Shown one piece after another: positions 16,617 to 25,272 of a stretch of 47,884 nucleotides of DNA. The stretch is taken from positions 1 through 47,884 of the IMG/VR virus record IMGVR_UViG_3300047195_000739, one strand, 5' to 3'. The notes below the pieces were generated by a model. The model had not been told where the DNA came from, searched no databases, and worked only from the letters and a program-made list of their open reading frames with translations. Numbering within the stretch: the stretch's first letter is position 1; each line of letters begins with the position of its first letter. The position numbers and the translations under genes were made by a program. The stretch comes from a virus.

Positions 16617-17395
16617 TAAGTATTGTTATGGCATATTATAATCGTCAGTACCAGTTGACAAAAACGCTGGAATCTCTGAAACAATATGATCCGAAAGATT
16701 TTAACGTTGTTATTGTTGACGATTGTAGTACGGAAGATGTTGTAATTCAAGTATTACCTTATGAAGTTAGTGTAATTAAATATAGAGAAAAAAAATACCC
16801 AAATTCTGCACATATCTACAATACCGGATTTAACTATGCTTTGTTAAAGAAACCTGAAATTATTTTGATCCAGAATGCGGAATGTTATCACGTTGGGGAT
16901 GTTTTGGGATATGCTAAAAATGTCACTGATGAAAACTATATTACATTTGGCTGTTTCAGTATCGATGAAGCATTGACTTTTAAGGAAAATAATATCGATG
17001 ATCTCTTATTGAAAAATGCTAATGGCGTTACAGATATTGCAGGTGCTACTTATGATGGGCAAACCGGATGGTATAATCATCCCATCTATCAACCTACTGC
17101 ACTGCATTTCTGTTCTGTTATAACAACTAAAAATTTAATTGAGATAAATGGTTTTGATGAGCGGTACTGTCAAGGCATAGCCTATGAAGACAATTATTTC
17201 CTTCAACAGATTAAAAACCTGGGATTAAAAGTTGAAATAACTGAAAAACCTTTTGTTGTTCATCAATGGCATTATTATAAGAATCTTATACCTGCTAACA
17301 AAAATGAGTTAATGGAAAGGAACCGTGTATTACACTGGTCACTGATGCCAAACGGGATCAGGGCAGTACATAAATTAACACCTGATCTTCAATGA
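16613..17395 (+). CDS. Glycosyltransferase family 2, 260 aa
   Basis: MISIVMAYYNRQYQLTKTLE and VVIVDDCSTED are the N-terminal signature of GT2 (VVxPxYN...VDDxS). ILIQNAECYHVGD supplies the acidic donor-binding region. The C-terminal GFDERYCQGIAYEDNYFLQQ matches the galactosyltransferase-like 'GfDE.y.gwg.ED.dl..R' segment, in which Glu-Asp is the presumed catalytic base. A complete GT-A enzyme is therefore present. It overlaps the genes before and after by 4 bases. The acceptor is unknown. Confidence 0.88.
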   Translation: MISIVMAYYNRQYQLTKTLESLKQYDPKDFNVVIVDDCSTEDVVIQVLPYEVSVIKYREKKYPNSAHIYNTGFNYALLKKPEIILIQNAECYHVGDVLGYAKNVTDENYITFGCFSIDEALTFKENNIDDLLLKNANGVTDIAGATYDGQTGWYNHPIYQPTALHFCSVITTKNLIEINGFDERYCQGIAYEDNYFLQQIKNLGLKVEITEKPFVVHQWHYYKNLIPANKNELMERNRVLHWSLMPNGIRAVHKLTPDLQ

Positions 17396-17991
17396 AAGAA
17401 ATTTTTACGAAGATATACAATGATAATATCTGGGGATCAAAGGAGACTGCCAGCGGCACCGGATCAGAATTAAATGCCACAATACCATTAAGGTTACGAC
17501 TTCCAATTTTATTTAAGAAATACAATATCAGAACAATACTTGATGTTGGTTGTGGCGATTGTAATTGGATAAGCAAAACAATTTATGACTTTGATTATTA
17601 TTTAGGTATCGATATCGTTGATGAAATAATTGCTAAAAATAATAAACTTTATAAAAGTGATAAAGTAGAATTTAAACAAGGTAATGTCTGCGATATAAAT
17701 TTTGATAAATTTGATGTTGTTATAATCGCTGATGTGTTAGCTCATCTTTCATTTAGCGATATTTTAAGAGCATTAGAGAAAATAAAAAAGGTCAAATATG
17801 TTTTTATAACAAATTACCCTACTTTCGCAGCGAATTTTGATATTGAAACAGGTTCATGGAGGCCGGTAAATTTCCTGATCGAACCATTTAATTTTAAAAA
17901 GCCTATTGAGACAATTGATTATAATGATCTATATGATATAAAGTTAAGACAATGTAACGACAAAACATTATCATTATGGAATGGCATTTAA
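17392..17991 (+). CDS. Class I SAM-dependent methyltransferase, 199 aa
   Basis: TILDVGCGDCNWISK is motif I of a Rossmann-fold methyltransferase. YYLGIDIVDEII carries the acidic motif II residue, and FKQGNVCDI and FDVVIIADVLAHLS are motifs III and IV. A Trp-containing C-terminus follows (LSLWNGI). It could methylate a sugar hydroxyl or carboxylate, which suits the gene context. It has no DNA-methylase NPPY or PPC motif. It overlaps the next gene by 16 bases. Confidence 0.82.
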   Translation: MKEIFTKIYNDNIWGSKETASGTGSELNATIPLRLRLPILFKKYNIRTILDVGCGDCNWISKTIYDFDYYLGIDIVDEIIAKNNKLYKSDKVEFKQGNVCDINFDKFDVVIIADVLAHLSFSDILRALEKIKKVKYVFITNYPTFAANFDIETGSWRPVNFLIEPFNFKKPIETIDYNDLYDIKLRQCNDKTLSLWNGI

Positions 17992-18803
17992 GTGTACCGA
18001 AAATTGTTCATTTTGGTTGGGGAGAAACTTTATTGCCTTATCTTCGATTATTATCTATCAAGTCATTTATGAGATATAATCCTGACTGGCAGGTCATTCT
18101 TTGGATGCCTGTCATCCCAGGAGCGGTTGTTACATGGGAAAAGGGAGGCGCACTTGATTATAAACTTTCATGCAAAAATTACATTGATGAATTGATGGAC
18201 TTACCTATAAAAAGAACATATTTCGATATTTCTCAATATGGATTTAACAATTTAATTTCCGAAGTTCATAAATCTGATTTTTTAAGATTGGTATTACTTG
18301 GTACTTATGGTGGTGTCTGGGCTGATATGGATATTTTATTTTTCAAACCTATGACTGATTTATTAGTTAATATACTGGAAAACAAAGATAAAGAATCATT
18401 TGTCTGTCATTCGCATTATGGATATACAAATGCATTTATGATGTCAACTGAAGAAAATAAGTTATTTAATAATCTCGCAGCGGCAGCAAAAAATAATTTT
18501 AATCCCTCAGAACATCAATGTCTTGGGCTGGATTTGTTTAATAAATATTATCGGGAATTAAAAATGATGGGACCATTGGCGATTAATATTGGCATGGATG
18601 CTGTTATGATGCATGATATAATTCATATCGAAGATATTTATAATGGATCGAAGGCCAGATTTACTGAAGGTTCAATAGGCATGCACTGGTATGCAGGGCA
18701 TCAGTTGTCAGGTAAGTTTTTAAGAGAAACAGATGGAGGGTTGAGAAATCTTCCGGATAATATTCTGGGTAATTTAATACGAAATGAGAGTCCTGCTTAT
18801 TAA
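17976..18803 (+). CDS. Capsular-polysaccharide-type glycosyltransferase (GT32-like), 275 aa
   Basis: VPKIVHFGWG at the start and NPDWQVILWMP are hallmarks of the GT32/TcdA-like class ('IPKIIHQIW...PdW.v.lw'). The DxD motif sits in SDFLRLVLLGTYGGVWADMD (DMD), the metal and UDP-sugar site. The C-terminal MHWYAGHQLSGKF resembles 'H...aSW'. The enzyme probably transfers a hexose. It overlaps the methyltransferase by 16 bases and the radical SAM gene by 20, so the cassette is tightly coupled. Confidence 0.87.
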   Translation: MEWHLSVPKIVHFGWGETLLPYLRLLSIKSFMRYNPDWQVILWMPVIPGAVVTWEKGGALDYKLSCKNYIDELMDLPIKRTYFDISQYGFNNLISEVHKSDFLRLVLLGTYGGVWADMDILFFKPMTDLLVNILENKDKESFVCHSHYGYTNAFMMSTEENKLFNNLAAAAKNNFNPSEHQCLGLDLFNKYYRELKMMGPLAINIGMDAVMMHDIIHIEDIYNGSKARFTEGSIGMHWYAGHQLSGKFLRETDGGLRNLPDNILGNLIRNESPAY

Positions 18804-19905
18804 TCCCTGGTTACCGGAAGTATTCCCGTCACCTGCTATTGGCTATTTACAGGCAGCATTAAACCATTGGAAAGTTGATGTTGTGGCAAAAGACCTGAAT
18901 GAAGCAATGGCAGATAAGGAGGATTATGATTTAGTCGGGGTGTCGTTTCATAGTTTTTCCGTTAAATATGCCAGACAGATCAGGGATAAGTTCAAAGGAA
19001 AATTGATTTGCGGGGGTCATCACTCATCGGCTATGCCTGATCAGATGCTTTCAATAGGTTACGATCAGGTAGTTATTGGAGAAGGGGAAAACGCTATCAT
19101 TGATATTATTCAGGGTAACAGCGAAAAGATAATTAAGGATTGTGATCATAAATATTTCTTTGGCATCAACGAGATTCCATTTCCGGATTATACAGGATTA
19201 GGATCAACAGGGGAATATGGATTTGCAATAATATCAAGTAGGGGTTGTCCTTTTAATTGTAATTTTTGCGCCTCATCATTATTCTGGGATAGGAAATGGA
19301 AAGGAAGAAACTCATATAATATTCTCAAAGAGATAGAATTAAATATCGAACAATATGGAATTAAAATTTTTATGTTTGAAGATGATAACTTTACATTAGA
19401 TAAAAATAGAGTTATAGAGATTTGTGAATCAATAAAGGATTTACAACTTGTCTGGCAATGTGCTTCACGTGCGGATACTTTGAATGATGACAATATATGC
19501 AGGTCTTTAGTCGGTTCTGGTTGTCATAAAATTTGGTTAGGCATAGAATCTCTTTCTGAAGATAGTTTGCTCAGGATGGGGAAAAGAATTGAAATAAAGG
19601 ATATATTAAGCGGAATAGAGAATGCAGACAGATTCGGTTTGCAGACAATATCTCAATTCATTGTCGGATTTCCCGGAGATATGGAAGATGATATAATGAC
19701 AACAGTAAAAAATATTAAACTTAGTCATATAAATAAAAAGTCAATTCAGATTGCATGGATCATTCCTGGTACGGAGATTTATAATAAAGCAAAAGAATAT
19801 GGTTTTAATGATGATGTTTATCTGGAATCGGGTGCGCCATATTATACTTATGAGAATGATATTGATACTTTAAGAAGGTGGTCTAATTTAATATCGAACG
19901 CATGA
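18784..19905 (+). CDS. B12-binding-domain radical SAM protein, 373 aa
   Basis: Residues 1-125 look like the Rossmann cobalamin domain: MRVLLINPWLPEVFPSPAIG, DYDLVGVSFHSFS, LICGGHHSSAMPDQML, VVIGEGE. I do not see the DxHxxG cobalamin-ligand motif in standard form. The radical SAM core follows, with C155-x3-C159-x2-C162 (GCPFNCNFC), EDDNFT, WLGIESLSED and FIVGFPGDMED. Enzymes of this layout methylate unactivated carbons or remodel glycan and lipid precursors. It is unusual among phage morphogenesis genes. Its place between glycosyltransferases suggests modification of a sugar or of the glycan acceptor. Confidence 0.88.
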   Translation: MRVLLINPWLPEVFPSPAIGYLQAALNHWKVDVVAKDLNEAMADKEDYDLVGVSFHSFSVKYARQIRDKFKGKLICGGHHSSAMPDQMLSIGYDQVVIGEGENAIIDIIQGNSEKIIKDCDHKYFFGINEIPFPDYTGLGSTGEYGFAIISSRGCPFNCNFCASSLFWDRKWKGRNSYNILKEIELNIEQYGIKIFMFEDDNFTLDKNRVIEICESIKDLQLVWQCASRADTLNDDNICRSLVGSGCHKIWLGIESLSEDSLLRMGKRIEIKDILSGIENADRFGLQTISQFIVGFPGDMEDDIMTTVKNIKLSHINKKSIQIAWIIPGTEIYNKAKEYGFNDDVYLESGAPYYTYENDIDTLRRWSNLISNA

Positions 19906-20663
19906 TTGTCTTAATTACTCCAACAGGGGGACGTCCGGATCAGATAAGTATTTGTTCGCATTTGATGCATAAGCAGACATACCAGGGAAAGGTTGTCTGG
20001 ATAATTGTCGATGATTGTATTCCTCAGACGACTGATTTTATAAATGTTGATTTTCGGGAGAACTGGACTATTATAAAAATATACCCTATACCTTCCTGGT
20101 CGTCAGGACAAAATACTCAGGCCAGAAATATATTAGTCGGCATAAATACACTCCTTGCCAGTTATCCGAAAGAAGAGATTGAAGCGATCTTTATAATTGA
20201 AGATGACGACTATTATAAACCGGTATATCTGCAAAGGATGACAGAACAATTAAAAGGATTTGATATTGCAGGAGAGATAAATACAATTTATTATAATGTT
20301 GTGCACCGGGTTCATGTCACAAATGGTAATAATAAACATGCAAGTTTATTTCAGACAGTTTTTACAGTTGCAGCAATACCGCATCTTGAAAGTAGTTATT
20401 GGCATCAGTTTATAGATTGTCAACTTTGGGAAAAGGTACAGAATAAAAATCTATTCAGAGAAAATAATCTGGCAATTGGAATAAAAGGTATGCCGGGAAG
20501 GTACGGGATAGGTGCAGGACATTCAAAATGGTTTAGTAATCATATAGATAGGAACTTAAATTATTTAACATCAATAATTGGGGAAGATGCAAAACTCTAT
20601 GCAGGATATTACAGGGATAGTCGTCAGTCACACGTTCCGTTCTTTACTACAAAACGCTTATGA
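19902..20663 (+). CDS. Glycosyltransferase (GT-A type), 253 aa
   Basis: MIVLITPTGGRPDQISIC and VVWIIVDDCIPQTT give the nucleotide-binding strand and acidic turn. AIFIIEDDDYYKPVYLQRM is the DxD-type metal site (EDDD) followed by the expected 'YL..m' helix. The C-terminal SSYWHQFIDCQLWEK and GMPGRYGIGAGHS complete an enzyme-like domain. The substrate is unknown. It overlaps the radical SAM gene by 4 bases; its 3' end overlaps the next frame by up to 77 bases. Confidence 0.82.
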   Translation: MIVLITPTGGRPDQISICSHLMHKQTYQGKVVWIIVDDCIPQTTDFINVDFRENWTIIKIYPIPSWSSGQNTQARNILVGINTLLASYPKEEIEAIFIIEDDDYYKPVYLQRMTEQLKGFDIAGEINTIYYNVVHRVHVTNGNNKHASLFQTVFTVAAIPHLESSYWHQFIDCQLWEKVQNKNLFRENNLAIGIKGMPGRYGIGAGHSKWFSNHIDRNLNYLTSIIGEDAKLYAGYYRDSRQSHVPFFTTKRL

Positions 20664-21348
20664 ATCTGTCAGACAGTTTCATCCTGATATGCAAATAATC
20701 ATAATCGACGGTTCCCCGGCCGGTAGTGAGTGCTATAAATATATAAGCAGTCTTTCATCAAATATCACAACCGTCGGTGTATGTGGTTATAACATAGGTC
20801 ACGGGCGTGGCATGGATGCGGGCATACGCATGGTGAAAACAAAGTTTGCTTTGATCTTCGATTCAGATATTACAATGTTGAAGAGTCCTGTAGAACAGAT
20901 GTTAGCAATGATGGAGGTTGATACCTATGGCGTTGGTTATCTGGAAAAAACTGGTCATGACGGATTTGAATATGGTGTACATCCTCACATCGAGGGAATG
21001 ATGTATATGTTACATCCATATTTTCAACTTTTACAGGTATCAGAATATTTCAAGTTTCACCCGTATGTTCATCATGGCGCACCTTGCTACCTGGCTGCAC
21101 TCGATATTCACAAACGTGGACTGACAAGTAAGATCATAAAAGAATTCTCGGGATTAGGACACTCATCAGGTCAGGGGATGGGGTGGAAAGGCGAACCACG
21201 GGAATATATACAGCATGATCCTGGCGGGACGCGTTATGCAAGAAAAAGAATAGGTAAATCTGAAATAGAAGGACCGTGGGATTACGGTAATGGTACAAAT
21301 GAGACGAGTCGCAGTGTTAGGACTGGGGGATTCTTTAAAAGAGTTTAA
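20587..21348 (+). CDS. Glycosyltransferase family 2-like protein, 253 aa
   Basis: After the start (ATG 20587; another at 20599) comes ITGIVVSHTFRSLLQNAYES and IIIIDGSPAGSECY. ALIFDSDITMLKSPVEQML is the DxD site, and the preceding IGHGRGMDAGIRM binds the donor base as in GT2. The C-terminal region with FHPYVHHGAPCYLAA resembles the catalytic end. The first Met codons lie inside the preceding gene, an overlap of 65-77 bases, which is long for this genome. The TTG at 20578 is unlikely to be used. Confidence 0.8.
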   Translation: MQNSMQDITGIVVSHTFRSLLQNAYESVRQFHPDMQIIIIDGSPAGSECYKYISSLSSNITTVGVCGYNIGHGRGMDAGIRMVKTKFALIFDSDITMLKSPVEQMLAMMEVDTYGVGYLEKTGHDGFEYGVHPHIEGMMYMLHPYFQLLQVSEYFKFHPYVHHGAPCYLAALDIHKRGLTSKIIKEFSGLGHSSGQGMGWKGEPREYIQHDPGGTRYARKRIGKSEIEGPWDYGNGTNETSRSVRTGGFFKRV

Positions 21349-21814
21349 TCCGGCAGATTTTGAAATGTCTATCGGTGTTAATGATATATGGCGGTATCAT
21401 AAAAGTGAAGTCGTTGTATGTCTTGATCCTAGAAAAAACTTTACCAGGGATCGTATGCAGGTTATTGACAGTTGTACGCCGAAAGCCTTTTACAGCCAGA
21501 TGGAGACCTATAAAAAGAGGCCGGATTTTTTTCTGATTGAGATATTAAATAGTTATCCGGAAGTCACATGCGATCTGTCATTGTATAAATTTCAAAGGTC
21601 TTATTGCAGTCCATTTATCGCCGTGCAGATCGCTTTTCGTTGGTACGATACGAAAGATATTCATTTGTTTGGCATTGATATGATTAATCATCCGAAGTTA
21701 GATAAAAGACTTTGCGAAAAGATTAAGGTTCATTTTATCAATCTGAAGAAGGCACTCGCGGAATACGGATGTACTCTGACAATTCATGGGCAAGGAATCC
21801 TGAAAGATATTTGA
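21290..21814 (+). CDS. DUF115/sialyltransferase-like Rossmann protein, 174 aa
   Basis: RRVAVLGLGDSLKEFNPADF, SIGVNDIWR, VVCLDPRKN and HLFGIDMI follow the pattern of small Rossmann proteins related to DUF115 and CMP-sugar transferases ('lGnGPSL..f......igvN......y.v..D'). The family assignment is tentative. It overlaps the previous gene by 59 bases; a Met at 21299 gives a slightly shorter overlap. It ends the glycan cassette, and 62 bases later the head genes begin. Confidence 0.65.
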   Translation: MVQMRRVAVLGLGDSLKEFNPADFEMSIGVNDIWRYHKSEVVVCLDPRKNFTRDRMQVIDSCTPKAFYSQMETYKKRPDFFLIEILNSYPEVTCDLSLYKFQRSYCSPFIAVQIAFRWYDTKDIHLFGIDMINHPKLDKRLCEKIKVHFINLKKALAEYGCTLTIHGQGILKDI

Positions 21815-21876
21815 TAATATTTTGCTGTCTATTTGAGTGCAGCAGAAAATCCATGTAAGAGGTTTACTTTTGGCAC
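21815..21876 (+). promoter_or_regulatory. Spacer with hairpin between glycan cassette and head genes
   Basis: This is one of the few spacers in the late region. TTTTGCTG (21820-21827) can pair with CAGCAGAAA (from about 21839) around a short loop. TACTTTTG at 21865-21872 matches the -7 box TAnnTTTG, but no TTTG lies about 20 bp upstream and the start codon follows at once. It could be a weak attenuator or an RNA processing site; a promoter is doubtful. Confidence 0.35.
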
Positions 21877-22989
21877 ATGGATAATGCTATTTTAAAAATC
21901 TATGGTGACATAGGTGAACCGGATAAGATGATGGAGGTATTCGGTATCTCTGATGAGAGTACCACATCAGTAAAAATGGTATCTCAATTTCTTGAAGAGC
22001 ATAAAGATTCAACTTCGATAACGGTAAAGATCAATTCCCGGGGTGGTGACGTCCAAGAAGGCTGGGGAATATATGATCTTCTTACAAACTCCGGAAAGAA
22101 AATCAAAACTATCGGTGAATCTAAAGTTTATTCTATTGCTACTATTGTATTTCTTGCCGGTACTGAACGTGAAATGTTTGCAAATGCGGACGGTTTAATT
22201 CATAATCCTTATATCCCTCCTTATACTCTTGCTGATGCTTATGAAGCTGATGACCTTACTAAGTTAGCTGAAGGATTGGCACAGGAAGAAGAAAAGATTT
22301 TAAATTTCTATGCTGAAAGGACTGGTGCCGACAAAGCGAAGTTAGCTGAATATATGGCAGCCGATACTAAACTTTCTGCTGAAGATATGCTTTCACTTGG
22401 TTTTGCAACAAAAATAATCGAGTCGGTTATGGCTTTTGCTTATATTAAATCTAAAAATAAATTTAAGATGGACGAAAAAGATGTTAAAACATTTGGAGAA
22501 AAACTTGATGCTATTATAGCAAAAATATCAGGATTTTCCCGACTTCCTTCAAAAGATCAGACATTAACTGATAAGGACGGCAAGGAAGTTAAACTTGAAA
22601 AGGAGACAGGCGCACCGGCAGTTGGTGACAAAGCCAGTCCGGACGGGACTTATGTAATGGCTTCCGGTCAGAAAATCACAGTATCCGGTGGTGTTATTAC
22701 AGAAATGACAAATGAAAAGTCAGAACTTGATTTGGCTAAAGAGAAGATTGCCGAACTTAAGGCAAAGGTTGCTTTAGCAGAAACAGAGAAGATTGCCGCA
22801 ACGGCAGCAATAAAAGAGGCCGAAGCAGAAAAAACGAAAGCCGTTGCAATTACAGCAGAACTGACAGCACTCCGGAATACCTGGAAGCCCGCTGCAAGAG
22901 GTCAATTACTCAGAACTGAAAAGGATACAGGGGGAGTTGATAAAGCCCGGGTAAAGGAACTTTATGCATTAAACAATAAAAAACAATAA
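21877..22989 (+). CDS. Head maturation protease (ClpP-like, S14) with C-terminal scaffold, 370 aa
   Basis: Residues about 1-190 are a ClpP-type serine protease. ITVKINSRGGDVQEGWGIYD is the oxyanion-region motif; the catalytic Ser lies in GESKVYSIATIVFLAG (about 86), the His in ADGLIHNPY (about 109), and the acidic end of the domain in LSAEDMLSLGFATKI. Residues about 200-370 are a charged, Ala/Glu/Lys-rich coiled coil (KSELDLAKEKIAELKAKVAL), as in fused protease-scaffold proteins. It cleaves scaffold and capsid N-termini during prohead maturation. The major capsid gene follows after 2 bases. Confidence 0.9.
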   Translation: MDNAILKIYGDIGEPDKMMEVFGISDESTTSVKMVSQFLEEHKDSTSITVKINSRGGDVQEGWGIYDLLTNSGKKIKTIGESKVYSIATIVFLAGTEREMFANADGLIHNPYIPPYTLADAYEADDLTKLAEGLAQEEEKILNFYAERTGADKAKLAEYMAADTKLSAEDMLSLGFATKIIESVMAFAYIKSKNKFKMDEKDVKTFGEKLDAIIAKISGFSRLPSKDQTLTDKDGKEVKLEKETGAPAVGDKASPDGTYVMASGQKITVSGGVITEMTNEKSELDLAKEKIAELKAKVALAETEKIAATAAIKEAEAEKTKAVAITAELTALRNTWKPAARGQLLRTEKDTGGVDKARVKELYALNNKKQ

Positions 22990-22991
22990 TT

Positions 22992-24092
22992 ATGGAAACA
23001 TCTGAAAGGGGAACTGGTTCTCCTCATGAATGTCTGGAAGCGATTAACCTTCATCATCTTGCATTTAGTGCCGAAGAACTTCGGACTTTACGGGAATTAG
23101 TGGTTACTGCTGTCCTGGAAGCATCAGAATTAACTCAATTTCATACTCTTGTAACAGGGATAAAGAATGACAGGGAAATTGGCATTATACCCGGAACGTT
23201 TGGACTGGTAGGTCTGGCAGCTCAGGGTTGTAATCCTACACCTCAATGCTTACAATTGGAAGCCGTACCGAAACTATGGCACCCGCGTTACCTGGAGATA
23301 ATCATTGATCAGTGCGTAACTGATGTATATGATTCCCTGGTAAGATATGCGCTTAACTGCGGCATTGATGTTTACAATCTTACCACGACTGATTATTTTG
23401 CTTTCATCCTTAGTATTCTTGTAAAAGATATTAAGAAAATGATTTTCAGAATGGCATGGTTTGGTCAGGAGGGTGTTTTAAACATTGCAAACGGCGGTAT
23501 TATAACCAATGGTGTTGATGTTGGTTATTTCGATCTGTTTGACGGCTTCTGGATTCAGTTTGCCGATGTTGTTGCCCTGCATCCCGAGAGAAGGGTTACA
23601 ATAGGTGAAAACGCCGGTCCGACTTATGCCGCTCAGAATGCTTATACCAATGCAAATGCTTTCGCAGATATAAATGCTGTTATCGATGCTGCCATTCCTG
23701 AACTGGCCATCCAGCCTGACAGGATTTTACTTGTAACACGTTCGGTGCAGCAAAGGATTCTGAGATACATGCAGGGACTTGGAATTGTTTACAATATTCA
23801 ACTCATGTTCAATGGCGTTGAATCTTCAGTATGGGACGGTATCCCGATGTATTCTATTCCGTTATGGGATCAGATGATAGATGCTTATGAAGACAACCTG
23901 GTTATGCACAATAATCCTCACAGGATACTTTACACAACCAAGTCGAACCTGAATATCGGTATGGCTTGTACATCACTGTTTGAGAATGTTAATACTTTCT
24001 ATGATCAAACAACTCGTCTGAATAGAATTGAGGCCGTTGACGCTTTCGATGCTAAGATAATCGATGACAGGTTGTTCCAGATCGGGATTTAA
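22992..24092 (+). CDS. Major capsid protein (HK97 fold, Bacteroidota phage type), 366 aa
   Basis: The position directly after the protease/scaffold and the length fit an HK97-fold capsid protein. A helical N-terminal arm (EELRTLRELVVTAVLEASEL) would be the delta domain. FGLVGLAAQGCNPTPQC and LWHPRYLEIIIDQCVTDVYD lead into the core, ILLVTRSVQQRILRYMQG is the spine helix region, and WDGIPMYSIPLWDQMID and HRILYTTKSNLNIGM are strands of the P domain seen in related Bacteroidota phages. It is probably the most abundant late product; better codon balance and a strong terminator downstream agree. Confidence 0.87.
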   Translation: METSERGTGSPHECLEAINLHHLAFSAEELRTLRELVVTAVLEASELTQFHTLVTGIKNDREIGIIPGTFGLVGLAAQGCNPTPQCLQLEAVPKLWHPRYLEIIIDQCVTDVYDSLVRYALNCGIDVYNLTTTDYFAFILSILVKDIKKMIFRMAWFGQEGVLNIANGGIITNGVDVGYFDLFDGFWIQFADVVALHPERRVTIGENAGPTYAAQNAYTNANAFADINAVIDAAIPELAIQPDRILLVTRSVQQRILRYMQGLGIVYNIQLMFNGVESSVWDGIPMYSIPLWDQMIDAYEDNLVMHNNPHRILYTTKSNLNIGMACTSLFENVNTFYDQTTRLNRIEAVDAFDAKIIDDRLFQIGI

Positions 24093-24103
24093 TACTTACG
24101 ACT

Positions 24104-24721
24104 ATGACAATAGGATGTAATCAAATAGTCGCGTGTATCCTTAAGAACTGTGCGAATCTCGTACCAGGTATTAAGGATAAGGCATATTTCCTTAACTACG
24201 ATTGTATAGATAAGGATAACAGCCATTTTGATCCTAATAATGCTCTATTGCTGACTTATCTTGCAATAAAGACAGCTACTCCACCCTGCTATGCATATTG
24301 TGTCGAGGGGTATAACTTCTCGAATGAACACAAAGTATCAATGGTAAAGAAAACTTACCAGAAGACCTGGGAGCATGGTTTTATATTCCGTATCTTTGAT
24401 AATACACCCGAAGATAAGATATGGATCGAGAATCTGAAAGATAGTCGGTTTGTTGTTATTATTGAAAACGTCTATAATAAATTGGATGCTTCTCTGGGTG
24501 ATGGGAGAACTGTATTTGAGGTCTTAGGCTGGGACTTTGGTCTTGAGCTTAATGCAGCAGAGCGTGATCCAAACTCAGATGAGATGCTTGGCGGTTGGCT
24601 TCTAACTGCCGGGTGTAGTGATAAGATGAAAGAATCATCTATCCCGTTGACGTTTTTTGATACTGATATTGCAACTACCCGTCAGGATATCGACGGATTA
24701 CTAGCACCGTGTTGCCCTTAA
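24104..24721 (+). CDS. Putative major tail (tube) protein, 205 aa
   Basis: This 205-aa soluble protein follows the capsid gene and is the last gene before a strong terminator, as expected for an abundant structural protein. FVVIIENVYNK, TVFEVLGWDFGLELNAAERD and GGWLLTAGCSDKMKES have the 'feVyG.d.GL....r.......Ggyvl.L' pattern that I associate with tail tube or head-tail proteins of Bacteroidota phages. The exact role is inferred from that pattern and its place. It is rich in Cys (8 or more). Confidence 0.6.
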   Translation: MTIGCNQIVACILKNCANLVPGIKDKAYFLNYDCIDKDNSHFDPNNALLLTYLAIKTATPPCYAYCVEGYNFSNEHKVSMVKKTYQKTWEHGFIFRIFDNTPEDKIWIENLKDSRFVVIIENVYNKLDASLGDGRTVFEVLGWDFGLELNAAERDPNSDEMLGGWLLTAGCSDKMKESSIPLTFFDTDIATTRQDIDGLLAPCCP

Positions 24722-24724
24722 AAT

Positions 24725-24751
24725 AGTGCGGTTTAGCCGCCGCACTTTTTT
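24725..24751 (+). terminator. Intrinsic terminator after capsid/tube genes
   Basis: AGTGCGG (24725-24731) pairs perfectly with CCGCACT (24740-24746) around an 8-nt loop, followed by six Ts (24746-24751). It lies 4 bases after the stop of the tube candidate. It probably ends the high-level capsid transcript and lets only a fraction read into the portal and fibre genes, which would set protein ratios. Confidence 0.88.
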
Positions 24752-24753
24752 AT

Positions 24754-25272
24754 ATGACATTAATTGAGGAAGTAGTTTCTTTTTCACGGGAATACATTAA
24801 TTCTGTTAAAAGTCGTACTTCCGAGAGGAAAGAGAAAATCAGGGTTGTATATAAGGCATTAACCGGGGAAAATGTAAGAATATCCTGCGGAACATGTTAC
24901 GTAGAAGCCTTATTAATAATTAATAATAGAATAAAAATGGGACCATGTAACTATTTATTAAAGAAAGGAGCCAGATTGACGGCTTTTGGTAATTACTCAA
25001 AAAATTGCACAAATCAGAATATCACTAATGAACTTGCAGAATGGCATTTGAGAATCAATCCCGGGTGCGCAAGACTCTTTGAACGGATGCCGGATAACGC
25101 ACCTGTTAACCTTGCTAATGTTAAGTTAGTTGCACCTCCTGCAAATATAACAATCGTTCCCCCTGTAATTACGATCATACCGCCTGTTAAAAAAGAAGAA
25201 GTAAAACCGGAAGTTAAGGCGGAAGTAAAACTTCCCGGAGTAAAAAAAAGATCCAATAAACCTAAAAAATAA
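24754..25272 (+). CDS. Hypothetical head-region protein with Pro/Lys-rich tail, 172 aa
   Basis: Residues about 1-115 form a compact domain with several Cys (VRISCGTCYVEALLIIN, YLLKKGARLTAFG) and ITNELAEWHLRINPG near its end. This core recurs in Bacteroidota phages near the portal gene. The C-terminus is a disordered Val/Pro/Lys repeat (KKEEVKPEVKAEVKLPGVKK) that may bind DNA or other head parts. Its start is 3 bases after the terminator, and its stop abuts the portal start. Confidence 0.7.
   Translation: MTLIEEVVSFSREYINSVKSRTSERKEKIRVVYKALTGENVRISCGTCYVEALLIINNRIKMGPCNYLLKKGARLTAFGNYSKNCTNQNITNELAEWHLRINPGCARLFERMPDNAPVNLANVKLVAPPANITIVPPVITIIPPVKKEEVKPEVKAEVKLPGVKKRSNKPKK

Noticed and set aside
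15754-21814. Lysogenic serotype-conversion locus
   Set aside because: No integrase, attachment site or repressor was seen and the genes are embedded in the late operon, so expression in a lysogen is unlikely. A role for the enzymes on host glycans during lytic growth remains possible.
21832-21876. Promoter for the head operon
   Set aside because: TACTTTTG matches the -7 box, but the only TTTG upstream is 29 bp away and the start codon would be at the transcription start, so support is weak.
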